A stretch of 17,075 nucleotides of DNA from Spirochaetaceae bacterium (GCA_031255115.1 JAIRTD010000208.1:1-17075); one strand, 5' to 3'; shown: positions 1 through 7,200, counted from the stretch's first letter. Notes: generated from the letters alone by a model not told the origin. Program-made: numbers and translations.

Positions 1-1276
1 GGACAGGGCGGACAATAAAGGAGGCGCATTTGGAAGGCCACTGGCTTTGGCCATCGGTATGGAGGATTAGGGCGGCATGCCGGTCCCCGCTTTCGATTGA
101 CGACCACAGAGAATATAGACCAAAAGGACCCGAAGCGTAGAGCTCTCTTAATTCATCCGCGCCGGGGAGGAACCAGCCGCCTCCACCATTGTAATCCGCG
201 GCAAGCTGGGCCGCCTTTTTATTCGACGGGGTATCGCTTAATTCGCCGGCCCGGTTTAAGGCGGCGAGTATGGCCTGGGTGTTGGCGTATCCTGAACCGA
301 TGCCGTAATTGTATGTCCCGGTATAGATTCCGTCCAAACCCCATTGGGCTGTTCCCAGATCAGGGCCGGCCTCAAGATAGTGGCAGAGTTCCCCGTTGAC
401 GTAGAATCGCGGCCCTTTGTAAAAGATTGTTCCCCCGCCGGGACCGGAATCGCCGAGACTACGGGTGGGACTGCCTGAAACTTCTACGACCGCCGCCTTG
501 ACCGTAACTTTCGCCGTGCCTGATACCGTGGATACACTCCCCGCGTAGGTATAGGTATTGGTCAGTTCCACATAATAGGTACGGTACCCTGCGGCAGAGG
601 TATTCGGTGAGAAGGAAAAGACGTTGGGCACGGAAAGATTATCAGGAGCTGTTTCATCATACCTGGTTCCGCTTTCGTCTTCGTAATACCACTGATATTC
701 ATAAGTATTGACCCAGCCCGTCCCAAACCAGGCGGCAAAATCGTCCGCAAGGGAGGGGTTACTATTTACTTCAACCTGGAGGGTTATGAGATCGCCAATA
801 TCGGCATATACATCTTTGGTCCCCGCCGCCGCCGCTCCCCAGGGCGCGAGAAAATCATCCGCCTTCATCGTAAGGGATACAAAATTTGTCCGCCCCGCCT
901 GTATGTCCAGATCCTTGACCCAGGCTTCCCCGGCGCAAGATAAAGAAGCGGGATGCCAGGCCGTTACACTAATCCCCCAAAGGCCCGGTTCGAGGTCAAT
1001 CGTTATCACTCTTTCCCTGGTACGGGGAATGGAGATTGAAGTGGAACCGGAAAAATAAATTTCGTATTCCATGTCCGAAGTTATTTCTCCGGGTAAATGG
1101 ACGCCGTCCACATCGGACCCAAGGGCGCGCCCCAATGCCGCGAAGTTCTCCGTTCCGGCGTCCGGCGTTGATGCTCCCGGAAGGGCGATGACAAGGGAGC
1201 CTTTGTCGTTTCTCCAGCCCGGGGGAAGATCGCAGGCCGCGGCCAGCAGCATAAGTATTACAAAATATTTTGCCAT
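1..1276 (-). CDS. Putative lipoprotein with C-terminal DUF1566/Lcl-like domain (3' end cut by window edge)
   Basis: An open frame runs without a stop from an ATG at 1276 to the left edge (425 codons), so the C-terminus is missing. An AAGGAG lies five bases before the ATG. The N-terminus has a short hydrophobic stretch ending in LLAAAC, a plausible relaxed spirochaetal lipobox with Cys15 as lipidation site, so the mature protein should be membrane-anchored facing the periplasm or surface. The middle (about residues 60-280) is beta-rich and Ig-like (for example YEYQWYYEDESG, then a repeated TYTYAG-like strand). Residues about 295-425 match the treponemal DUF1566/Lcl pattern: GDSGPGGGTIFY, then CHYLEAGPD, GIGSGYANTQAI, GGWFLPGADELRELY, LWSS and finally FIVRPV, which corresponds to the family's usual VRAVR ending. 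Only a few residues are therefore probably missing. Substrate and partner are unknown. Family assignment is from remembered motifs, not a search. Confidence 0.8.
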   Translation of the reverse strand, partial: MAKYFVILMLLAAACDLPPGWRNDKGSLVIALPGASTPDAGTENFAALGRALGSDVDGVHLPGEITSDMEYEIYFSGSTSISIPRTRERVITIDLEPGLWGISVTAWHPASLSCAGEAWVKDLDIQAGRTNFVSLTMKADDFLAPWGAAAAGTKDVYADIGDLITLQVEVNSNPSLADDFAAWFGTGWVNTYEYQWYYEDESGTRYDETAPDNLSVPNVFSFSPNTSAAGYRTYYVELTNTYTYAGSVSTVSGTAKVTVKAAVVEVSGSPTRSLGDSGPGGGTIFYKGPRFYVNGELCHYLEAGPDLGTAQWGLDGIYTGTYNYGIGSGYANTQAILAALNRAGELSDTPSNKKAAQLAADYNGGGGWFLPGADELRELYASGPFGLYSLWSSIESGDRHAALILHTDGQSQWPSKCASFIVRPV

Positions 1277-1387
1277 ATTCGCTCCTTTTGTTTGTAAGTA
1301 TGCTGCCACAGTGCCCCAAAATCACCCTCGAAATTTAAGGGGTCAGGCAAAAAAAGGAGAAAATCGTGCTTTTTTAGAACAGGCGAG

Positions 1388-1416
1388 CTTACTTTTTAAG
1401 AGAATTCCGGTAAAAT
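1388..1416 (+). promoter_or_regulatory. Weak candidate promoter for the membrane LuxR-type gene
   Basis: A TAAAAT -10-like hexamer at 1411-1416 is preceded by CTTACT at 1388-1393 with a 17-base spacer. The -35 match is poor (three of six). It lies in the 167-base divergent region between the lipoprotein and the LuxR-type gene and points rightward. A strong GGAGG at about 1433-1437 precedes the ATG at 1444. Confidence 0.25.
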
Positions 1417-1443
1417 CTTGCTAATTCCACTGGAGGCCGAAAT

Positions 1444-2901
1444 ATGAGCTCTTCGATACTTGTGGAGAACGAACAAAAACGCCTTTCCCTCAGCCTGCCC
1501 TGGCTCTGCTGTTTTGCCCTGTTTACCGCCTGGCAGGTCGGCGTATTCAGCTACTCAGGCGCGGCCCTGGCGGTAACAGGCCGTCTGCCCCTGGGCATAG
1601 ACGCCGAAAATCTCACCCCCCTTATCTCGCTGGGATATGTTTTTTCTATTATTTGGATGCTGGTTTTCCCCGCGCGCATTGTCTGGGCGGAGCGCATCAT
1701 GGCGGGGACGGCCCTGCTTTCGACCCTGGCCCTGTACCTGCCCCTTTCCCGGGGAACAACGGCGGCGTTCTTCCTCATCCAGTTGTTTTGCTGCTGCGTG
1801 ATGATAGGTTTTGAAACCGCCATCATTGTGGGGCTTTTTAGCGAGGCAAGCGCCGTCAAGCACCTGCTTGTAGCCTACGGCCTTATTTTTATCCCCGCCG
1901 CGCTGATGCAGGCCGAGTTTTTTGCAGTCCCCTATTGGGTGTTCCAGCACTTTAACGCGGCGGCCCTTGTCCTGCAGCTCCTCTTTTACTGGAAACTGCC
2001 CGCCGGGGTATGGCCTCGTTATGCGCAGGCAAAAAGCCCCCTCTCCTGCCCCAAACGCCTCTTTGCGGGGCTCTTTGCCCTGTGTTTTCTGGGGAATATC
2101 GTGTTTTCCTTTGGCATTTCCGCTGCTGAGGGGGTAGCGCACGGCGTATTTGTCTTTTATGTTTCCTCTTCGGCCTTTGCCATAAGCGGCTATGCCCTAT
2201 TGCGGCGGCTGGGCCTTTCTCCCCTCCGTTACGCCTCCATCTCGGTGATGGTGTCCGTGGCGGGCTTTATACTTGCCATTGTAGCCCTGTACATACCCGC
2301 CCTGGCCCTGCTTTCCTGTGTTCTGCTCGGCCCCGGCACCGCCGTCTGTATTTTAATCCCCTATTACGGGGTGGTGATGACCAAGCGTTATCCTTCACGG
2401 CTTATCGCCCCGCTTATCATCGGGATTTCCTTTGCCGCCTCAGTGCTGCTTCTCGCCTGGTTAATCGAAGCGTTCCGGGCAAATACGACCCTCCTGTATA
2501 CGCTCTACCTTGCCATTGCCGTGGCAATGGCGGTTTTGTACCTGGCGCTGGAACCCTACCTCCTGTACTCCTTCCGGGGACGGCCCCTCATCAGCGACGA
2601 AGAAATCGCCGGTATCGCCCGGACCGAAGCGCCCCTTTCGGACAGGCAGCGAAACCTCATCGCAGGCGCCTTTGACAGGCTCTCCGTTAAAGAACTGGCC
2701 ATTGCCGAACTTCTGATGCAGGGTTTTAAATATGAAGTTATCTGCGCGCGCCTGGGTATCAGCAAGAACACCGCGTACTGGTACCGCAGACAGTTATTCG
2801 ACAAGCTCCAGATAGGCTCGCTGCAGGAACTCTTTGCCCTGGCAGAAAAGCGCGGACAGGGAGAAGCCGCTTATACAGCGCCGGAAAATCGCCGCGAATG
2901 A
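1444..2901 (+). CDS. Multi-pass membrane protein with C-terminal LuxR-type HTH
   Basis: The 485-residue product has about twelve hydrophobic segments between residues 15 and 375, giving an MFS-like integral membrane domain. A linker and a LuxR/NarL-type helix-turn-helix follow at about 413-468: KELAIAELLMQGFKYEVICA, then LGISKNTAYWYRRQLFDKL, which fits the family's recognition-helix pattern and its trailing leucines. A plausible role is a one-component sensor in the cytoplasmic membrane that binds DNA while anchored, as proposed for MFS-LuxR proteins of gut Actinobacteria; the ligand is unknown. The start is supported by GGAGG seven bases before the ATG. It lies upstream of and co-directional with the PocR-AraC genes but 239 bases away, so it may control them or be an independent unit. 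There is no kinase or receiver domain. Confidence 0.8.
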   Translation: MSSSILVENEQKRLSLSLPWLCCFALFTAWQVGVFSYSGAALAVTGRLPLGIDAENLTPLISLGYVFSIIWMLVFPARIVWAERIMAGTALLSTLALYLPLSRGTTAAFFLIQLFCCCVMIGFETAIIVGLFSEASAVKHLLVAYGLIFIPAALMQAEFFAVPYWVFQHFNAAALVLQLLFYWKLPAGVWPRYAQAKSPLSCPKRLFAGLFALCFLGNIVFSFGISAAEGVAHGVFVFYVSSSAFAISGYALLRRLGLSPLRYASISVMVSVAGFILAIVALYIPALALLSCVLLGPGTAVCILIPYYGVVMTKRYPSRLIAPLIIGISFAASVLLLAWLIEAFRANTTLLYTLYLAIAVAMAVLYLALEPYLLYSFRGRPLISDEEIAGIARTEAPLSDRQRNLIAGAFDRLSVKELAIAELLMQGFKYEVICARLGISKNTAYWYRRQLFDKLQIGSLQELFALAEKRGQGEAAYTAPENRRE

Positions 2902-2919
2902 AGCTCCCGGCCGCAAGGC

Positions 2920-2990
2920 GGGGTATTAGACCCCACCGCGAATAAGGCCATTCATAAAATAAACGGCTTTATGGGCGGATATTGACCGCC
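2920..2990 (+). other. Cluster of three small inverted repeats in the gap before the PocR operon
   Basis: The 239-base gap 2902-3140 has no gene. It contains GGGGT-ATTAG-ACCCC (2920-2934), CATAAA with TTTATG (2953-2973) and GGCGG-N7-CCGCC (2974-2990). None is followed by a T-run, so they are not clear intrinsic terminators. They could form the 3' end of the LuxR-type transcript or a structured leader. I saw no cobalamin-riboswitch core. Confidence 0.35.
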
Positions 2991-3076
2991 GAACCTTGTC
3001 CGTAAGCTGAAATTTCCGAATAACACCTGTAAAAAACCCCCGGATTCTCCAAAAAACCCTTAAATAAAAAATTTTT

Positions 3077-3093
3077 TACACCATTAGGGTGTA
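3077..3093 (+). promoter_or_regulatory. Operator-like inverted repeat upstream of the PocR-AraC operon
   Basis: TACACC at 3077-3082 and GGTGTA at 3088-3093 form a perfect 6-base inverted repeat with a 5-base spacer. A TAAAAT -10-like element lies at 3114-3119. If transcription starts near 3126, the repeat is centred near -41, the usual place for an activator overlapping the -35 site. The inverted repeat is seen directly; the promoter placement is inferred. Confidence 0.45.
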
Positions 3094-3140
3094 TTTCGTT
3101 CCAAAGACTTCCATAAAATGCTAAGGTACGGAGGTATGTC

Positions 3141-4514
3141 ATGAGCGCCGTTAGTTTCAAAATAGATTCCAACATTATCGAACGCCGGGAAGGAGAACCA
3201 TTGATTTTTAAGGCCCGGGAAACAGCATCTTACTATCAAAGCGCGGCCGGAGTGGGCAGCGCGGTCCTTGATCATACAGGGCATATCCTGCAAGATTCCA
3301 TTTGCGGAGAAAGATGCCCTTTTCGGGAGGTCTGCCTGCACTGGCACCATGATGAAGCGCCGCTTTCCGCCCAGGCCCGGCGCCGGAAAACAAAGAGCGA
3401 AATCAGCGCCGCCTACCCCTGCGCGTCGATAAATACGGACTACCTCATCAAGGCCAGGGAAAACGGCGGGGCGTACATTTTTACCTGCAGGGCCGGCTTG
3501 GTACACTGGACCAGCCCCCTGCACCGCAACGGCCGTCTCTACGGCGCCCTTATCGCCGGCAAGGTGTTGGGCGGGACGCGCGAAGAGGCCGCCAAAAATA
3601 TATGCGCGGTGAGCGGCGGCGGACTTTCCGTTGCCGAGGCCCTGGACCTTTTAAAGCATATCCCGGAAAAAACCCATGCCGAAGTAAAAGCCCTGGCCCG
3701 GGTACTCCTTGTCTGCGCGGACCAGGTATCAAAGTACGCCGGTATTCCGCACGATACACGGCAGGCCGCGGCCAGGGAAAAGCCTGACGAAGTTCCCAGG
3801 GAGCCTGAAAATCCCGTATACCCCTTTGACAAGGAAAAACTGCTCCTTGCCGCCCTGAGGAGGGGGGATATCGAAACCGGGCGGAAATTCCTCAACGAAC
3901 TGGTTAAAGAATTTTTTTCCGAACCAAAAATCTCAACCCCTGTCCAGCACAGAGCCGTAGAACTGGTAACCCTGCTTTCCAGGGCCGCCATGAGTAATTC
4001 CGAAACGGATAACGTCGATATTCTTGCGGCTAACGACCGCTGCCTTCAATATATCCGGGACGCCAAAGAACCTGAGGACATCGCCAATGTACTGCGTTAC
4101 AGCCTGGAACGCATAGGCGGAAAAATCTTCTCCTTTAGGGGCCTGCGCCACGCTTCGGCGCTGAGACGGGCAGAACGGTTCATTTGGGAAAACTATACCC
4201 GGAAAATCAGCCTGCGGGAAATCGCCAAAGCGTCGGGACTGTCGGCGCCCTATTTTAGTACCATCTTTAAAAAGGAAATGGGCGAAAATCTTTCGAGCTA
4301 CCTCAATTACCTGAGAGTAAACCGCGCCGCCGCCATACTGACAAAAACAAAACAGTCCCTCGACAGCATAGCCTTGTCCTGCGGGTTTGAAGATCAGAGC
4401 TGGTTCTCAAAAATATTCAAACTCCATACGGGAATGAGCCCGGGTAAATTCAGGGAACAGGGAAAGAGGGAAGGACTTTTTGATGACAGACAGAAAATCC
4501 GCTTCGGCGCTTAA
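3141..4514 (+). CDS. PocR sensor domain-AraC family transcriptional regulator (copy 1)
   Basis: The product has 457 residues. Residues about 15-200 resemble the PocR ligand-binding domain, with a cysteine cluster at C55, C59, C65, C94 and C116 and the family's FTCRAGL strand followed by WTSPL. Residues about 230-330 form a helical linker (KEKLLLAALRRGD). Residues about 338-440 are an AraC/XylS double HTH: SLREIAKASGLSAPYFSTIF, then IALSCGFEDQSWFSKIFK and TGMSPGKFREQ. Salmonella PocR controls propanediol and cobalamin genes, so a role in sensing a small metabolite and activating nearby genes is likely; the ligand cannot be read from the sequence. The ATG at 3141 sits six bases after GGAGG. It overlaps the next gene by 32 bases and is probably co-transcribed with it and with the corrinoid-like gene. 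Confidence 0.85.
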   Translation: MSAVSFKIDSNIIERREGEPLIFKARETASYYQSAAGVGSAVLDHTGHILQDSICGERCPFREVCLHWHHDEAPLSAQARRRKTKSEISAAYPCASINTDYLIKARENGGAYIFTCRAGLVHWTSPLHRNGRLYGALIAGKVLGGTREEAAKNICAVSGGGLSVAEALDLLKHIPEKTHAEVKALARVLLVCADQVSKYAGIPHDTRQAAAREKPDEVPREPENPVYPFDKEKLLLAALRRGDIETGRKFLNELVKEFFSEPKISTPVQHRAVELVTLLSRAAMSNSETDNVDILAANDRCLQYIRDAKEPEDIANVLRYSLERIGGKIFSFRGLRHASALRRAERFIWENYTRKISLREIAKASGLSAPYFSTIFKKEMGENLSSYLNYLRVNRAAAILTKTKQSLDSIALSCGFEDQSWFSKIFKLHTGMSPGKFREQGKREGLFDDRQKIRFGA

Positions 4515-5874
4515 ATCAGGCGGAAAAACCAATCCACTTCTGCTTGAGGCGCTAAAAGAAGTAACAGCTTACGGACAGGCCACTGGAGCTCTGGTCTGCG
4601 TTATGGATGAAAATTTTTTGCCCATAGCGGAAATGTTCAGCGAAGTAATAGGCCAGGGAAACACCTGCCGCTACTGCCTTAAATACCTTGCCCGGCAGGG
4701 CGAAACAGAAGAAGGCTCCAAAAAAAATCCCTGCAATGAGCTGCATATCAACGCTATCAAAGAGTCCTATCGTTTTTCCGGCTCTTATATTTATACCTGC
4801 GACCTGGGCTTTATGTTCTGGACCAGCCCGCTCTTTTCCAACAGCCGCTTTGTCGGTTCCCTTTTGTGTTCGGGCTTTCTCGGCGTAGACAAGAGCGAAA
4901 CCGTCGAAACCTTAAAGGAAGTGAGCCACGGAGAACTCAACGAAAAAGAACTGCTTGAGTATCTTTCCCGCTTTCCACGGGGAGAGCCCGAACATATCAA
5001 GGCCCTGGCGGAACTGCTCCTCATCATCGCCGAATCCCTTTCCAAGGAAAGCGAAGATTACCACGAAACCCTTAAAAGGCGGGCCCAGCAGCAGAGTTAT
5101 ATTTCGGAACAACTTGCGATACTAAAAAACCAGTACCCGCCCGGCGAACCTTCTCCCGGCTACCCTCTGGAAAAAGAAAAACTGCTCCTTGCCGCGCTGA
5201 GAAGGGGCGACGAAGAAGCGGGACGAAAAATACTCAACGAGCTGCTCGGCGTATTGTTCTTTACCAACCCGGACCAGTTCAAATCAATACAGTACCGGGC
5301 CATAGAACTCGTGGTACTCCTTTCCCGTGCGGCAATAAGCCCCGGCAACACCGAAGAAAACATTCTTGAGATAAACAACCAGTACCTCATGCGCATACAG
5401 GAAACCCAGAGCATAGAAGAATTAACCGATGTGCTCCATACAATACTGGAACGCATGACCGGACAGATTTTTTCGTTCCAGGGAATACGCCACGCGTCGG
5501 CCCTGCAGAAGGCCGAGTGGTTTATCTGGGAAAACTACACCAGAAAAATCAGCCTGCAGGAAATCGCCGAGGTATCGGGCCTTTCGGCGCCGTACTTCAG
5601 CACGGTATTCAAAATCGAAATGGGGGAGAACCTTTCGAATTATCTTAACCGGCTCAGGGTAGAAGAAGCAAGCCGCCTCCTTACAAGGACAAAAATGCCC
5701 ATCAGCGACATTGCCGAGGCCTGCGGTTTCGGAGACCAGAGCTGGTTCTCCAAAATTTTCAAAAGTTTTACCGGCGTCAGTCCGGGAAAATTCAGGGAAC
5801 AGGGGGGCGGGACCGTTTCAGAAATTTCAGAAGAGAATTTTTCCGAGAACTGCCGCGGTCTATTCAGGAAGTAG
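4483..5874 (+). CDS. PocR sensor domain-AraC family transcriptional regulator (copy 2)
   Basis: The product has 463 residues from the ATG at 4483; the TTG immediately before is an alternative start. AAGGA lies seven bases upstream inside the preceding gene, and the 32-base overlap points to translational coupling. The domain order matches copy 1: a PocR-like domain (about 20-190) with CRYC (C62, C65), C84 and C106, a helical linker from about 230, and an AraC double HTH (about 340-440). From residue 231 to about 440 the two copies align without a gap in identical numbering, and the HTH part is roughly 70% identical by eye. Their sensor domains differ much more, including in the cysteine pattern. 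This suggests a tandem duplication followed by ligand divergence while DNA recognition was kept. The two could share operators or heterodimerise. Confidence 0.85.
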   Translation: MTDRKSASALKSGGKTNPLLLEALKEVTAYGQATGALVCVMDENFLPIAEMFSEVIGQGNTCRYCLKYLARQGETEEGSKKNPCNELHINAIKESYRFSGSYIYTCDLGFMFWTSPLFSNSRFVGSLLCSGFLGVDKSETVETLKEVSHGELNEKELLEYLSRFPRGEPEHIKALAELLLIIAESLSKESEDYHETLKRRAQQQSYISEQLAILKNQYPPGEPSPGYPLEKEKLLLAALRRGDEEAGRKILNELLGVLFFTNPDQFKSIQYRAIELVVLLSRAAISPGNTEENILEINNQYLMRIQETQSIEELTDVLHTILERMTGQIFSFQGIRHASALQKAEWFIWENYTRKISLQEIAEVSGLSAPYFSTVFKIEMGENLSNYLNRLRVEEASRLLTRTKMPISDIAEACGFGDQSWFSKIFKSFTGVSPGKFREQGGGTVSEISEENFSENCRGLFRK

Positions 5875-5897
5875 CGAATACGCACAGGAGGCATGCT

Positions 5898-6539
5898 ATG
5901 AACCTGGCTCAGATTTCAGAACAGCTTGTATCAGGAGACGCGGCGGCGACTTCAGTCCTGGTGAACCGCGCTCTGGAAGAACACTACAGCGCGGAAGCCA
6001 TAGTCAGACAGGGACTCATCGCCGGACTGGCATCGGCGGAAACCCGGTACCGGAACAGGGAAATGCTTATTCCCGAAATACGCATGACGGCCCGGGCCCT
6101 TAACCGGGGCATACGACACCTGCAGGCCGCCATAGACACATTGTATTCCCGAACCCTGGGAGTGGTTATTCTTGGAACAGTAGAAGGCGAATACGAGGAC
6201 ATTCACAAGAACCTGCTTGCCATCATGATGCGCTGCCTGGGTCTCAAAGTTTTTGACCTGGGCACCGGCGTGTCCCATACACTCTTTCTCGAAAAGGCCG
6301 CCCAGGAAAAAGCCGCCGTTATCTGCGTCAACGCCATGCATACCCTTAATCCCATCCCGATGAAAAATCTGGTACAGGGAGCAATAACCAGGGGCCTGCG
6401 AAAAAAAATAAAAATTATACTTTCGGGAACCCCCATCACCGAAGGCTTCTGCCGCAGCATAGGCGCGGACTTCTATGCCCCCGATGTAGAAAGCGCCGCC
6501 GAATACGCCGCTTCCTGCTACCAAAACCGCCGGAACTAA
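5898..6539 (+). CDS. Corrinoid (B12-binding) protein-like, with degenerate cobalamin motif
   Basis: The 213-residue protein has the size and two-part layout of methyltransferase corrinoid proteins (MtmC/MtbC/MttC type). Residues 1-85 form a helical cap with the GLIAGL...NREMLIPEIRMTARAL signature, and residues 88-207 form a Rossmann-like domain. The usual DxHxxG that supplies the lower-ligand histidine reads ExExxH here (E98, E100, H103 in GTVEGEYEDIHKNLL). The SxL position is N145-A-M147 and the later GG is SG (176-177). The fold should be kept, but canonical His-on cobalamin binding should not; H103 lies three residues past the normal site and might substitute. AGGAGG lies six bases before the ATG, 23 bases after the second PocR-AraC gene. 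No methyltransferase is in the window. It may be a sensor or partner for the PocR proteins, which is inference. Confidence 0.8.
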   Translation: MNLAQISEQLVSGDAAATSVLVNRALEEHYSAEAIVRQGLIAGLASAETRYRNREMLIPEIRMTARALNRGIRHLQAAIDTLYSRTLGVVILGTVEGEYEDIHKNLLAIMMRCLGLKVFDLGTGVSHTLFLEKAAQEKAAVICVNAMHTLNPIPMKNLVQGAITRGLRKKIKIILSGTPITEGFCRSIGADFYAPDVESAAEYAASCYQNRRN

Positions 6540-6584
6540 CAAGCGCTTCTGTAAAGCTGTTCAAGAATTCCGCGGCGGCTTCTC

Positions 6585-6616
6585 AAATTTTACCACGGAC
6601 CAACGCGGGAAAATTT
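6585..6616. terminator. Imperfect hairpin between convergent genes, possible bidirectional terminator
   Basis: AAATTTT (6585-6591) pairs with AAAATTT (6610-6616). An inner CC-x-CG/CG-x-GG stem around GACCAA carries two mismatches. It sits between the corrinoid-like gene (rightward) and the toxin gene (leftward) and overlaps the toxin stop codon. The stem is weak. Confidence 0.35.
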
Positions 6617-6956
6617 ATGCTTCGGTGTCTTCTTTACGAATTTCAAGCAGCTTCGCAAGCTGCCGTGAAATCTGACGCATTTGATCACTGGTCAGGACGC
6701 CTTTTTTTTCTCCCAGTTCTTTTTTGTCAATCGTTATCAATTTTTCTGTCATTACAAAACTGTCTCTCTTTAAGCCGTTTGTTTCATTGGAACTAATATA
6801 AACCCTTGTAGGTATATGGGACGATTCAAACGTAGTAAACAAACAAAGAATTACAGAGTCAAACAATTCCCCCGGGTTCGCTTGAACGATGACAACAGGT
6901 CGCGCCTTGCGGGAATATCCTTCATCACGAAGAGTCCAAATCTCACCACGATTCAT
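6615..6956 (-). CDS. MazF/PemK-type toxin (mRNA endoribonuclease family)
   Basis: I chose the ATG at 6956 (MNRGEIW, 113 residues) because MazF/PemK proteins begin this way; a longer frame to 7007 would add 17 residues lying entirely over the antitoxin. The family core is visible: RGEIW at the N-terminus, RPVVIVQ with the conserved arginine loop, LFTTF with the threonine that helps catalysis, then TNGLKRDSFVMTEKL and a C-terminal helix LAKLLEIRK. The family cleaves single-stranded mRNA at short sequences and is neutralised by its cognate antitoxin. The start lies inside the last codons of the antitoxin gene (14-base overlap), the usual layout of such pairs. No truncation is seen, so it is probably functional. 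Confidence 0.85.
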   Translation of the reverse strand: MNRGEIWTLRDEGYSRKARPVVIVQANPGELFDSVILCLFTTFESSHIPTRVYISSNETNGLKRDSFVMTEKLITIDKKELGEKKGVLTSDQMRQISRQLAKLLEIRKEDTEA

Positions 6957-7200
6957 TGATAACCTTTTTTGAAAGCCGGGTAACGAATTCGGTTGCTTCT
7001 TTTTCATCGCTGAATGCTTCTATGGTATCAGGAAGGGAACTTTCACGATTCGCGCCCGGCTGGGTGCCCGGCTGGGTATCACCCTCCGCATAATCAAAAA
7101 TATTTATCGCTATTCTGGCCTTGCCCGCCGGAACTTGAGGCGGCAAGTCAACATAAATGCGGCGACTGTCAGGTATCTCAATAGTTTGTTCTATGATCAT
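6943..7200 (-). CDS. Putative antitoxin of the MazF-like toxin
   Basis: This 85-residue protein lies directly upstream of and overlaps the toxin. The N-terminal half (MIIEQTIEIPDSRRIYVDLP, then PAGKARIAINIF) is beta-rich; the C-terminal part (EAFSDEKEATEFVTRLSKKV) is an acidic helix, the usual toxin-wrapping element. It is not a clear AbrB-type MazE, and I recognise the N-terminus only as a motif common in bacterial antitoxin-like small proteins. Between the halves lies a TQPGTQPG repeat encoded by two perfect copies of a 12-base unit (7054-7077). The upstream SD is weak. Such antitoxins usually repress their own operon. Confidence 0.7.
   Translation of the reverse strand: MIIEQTIEIPDSRRIYVDLPPQVPAGKARIAINIFDYAEGDTQPGTQPGANRESSLPDTIEAFSDEKEATEFVTRLSKKVINESW
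7054..7077 (+). repeat. Two perfect tandem copies of a 12-base unit
   Basis: GCCCGGCTGGGT is repeated head to tail at 7054-7065 and 7066-7077. It lies in frame inside the antitoxin gene and encodes its TQPG-TQPG linker on the other strand. Slippage here would change linker length without a frameshift. Confidence 0.9.

Noticed and set aside
97..399. Rightward 100-codon frame at the left end
   Set aside because: It is antisense to the DUF1566-like part of the lipoprotein and Arg/Pro-rich.
996..1325. 109-codon leftward frame beginning upstream of the lipoprotein start
   Set aside because: It is out of frame with the lipoprotein, lacks an SD and has an Arg/Gly-rich shadow composition.
1555..2142. 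Leftward 195-codon frame opposite the membrane LuxR-type gene
   Set aside because: The sense strand encodes clear membrane helices; the antisense product is a low-complexity charged shadow.
4570..4590. GCCACTG, resembling the cobalamin-riboswitch B12 box
   Set aside because: It is inside the coding sequence of the second PocR-AraC gene with no other riboswitch element around it; another copy near position 34 is also inside a gene.
6957..7007. Seventeen-residue N-terminal extension of the MazF-like toxin
   Set aside because: The family starts at MNRGEIW, and the extension overlaps the antitoxin end without a homologous motif.
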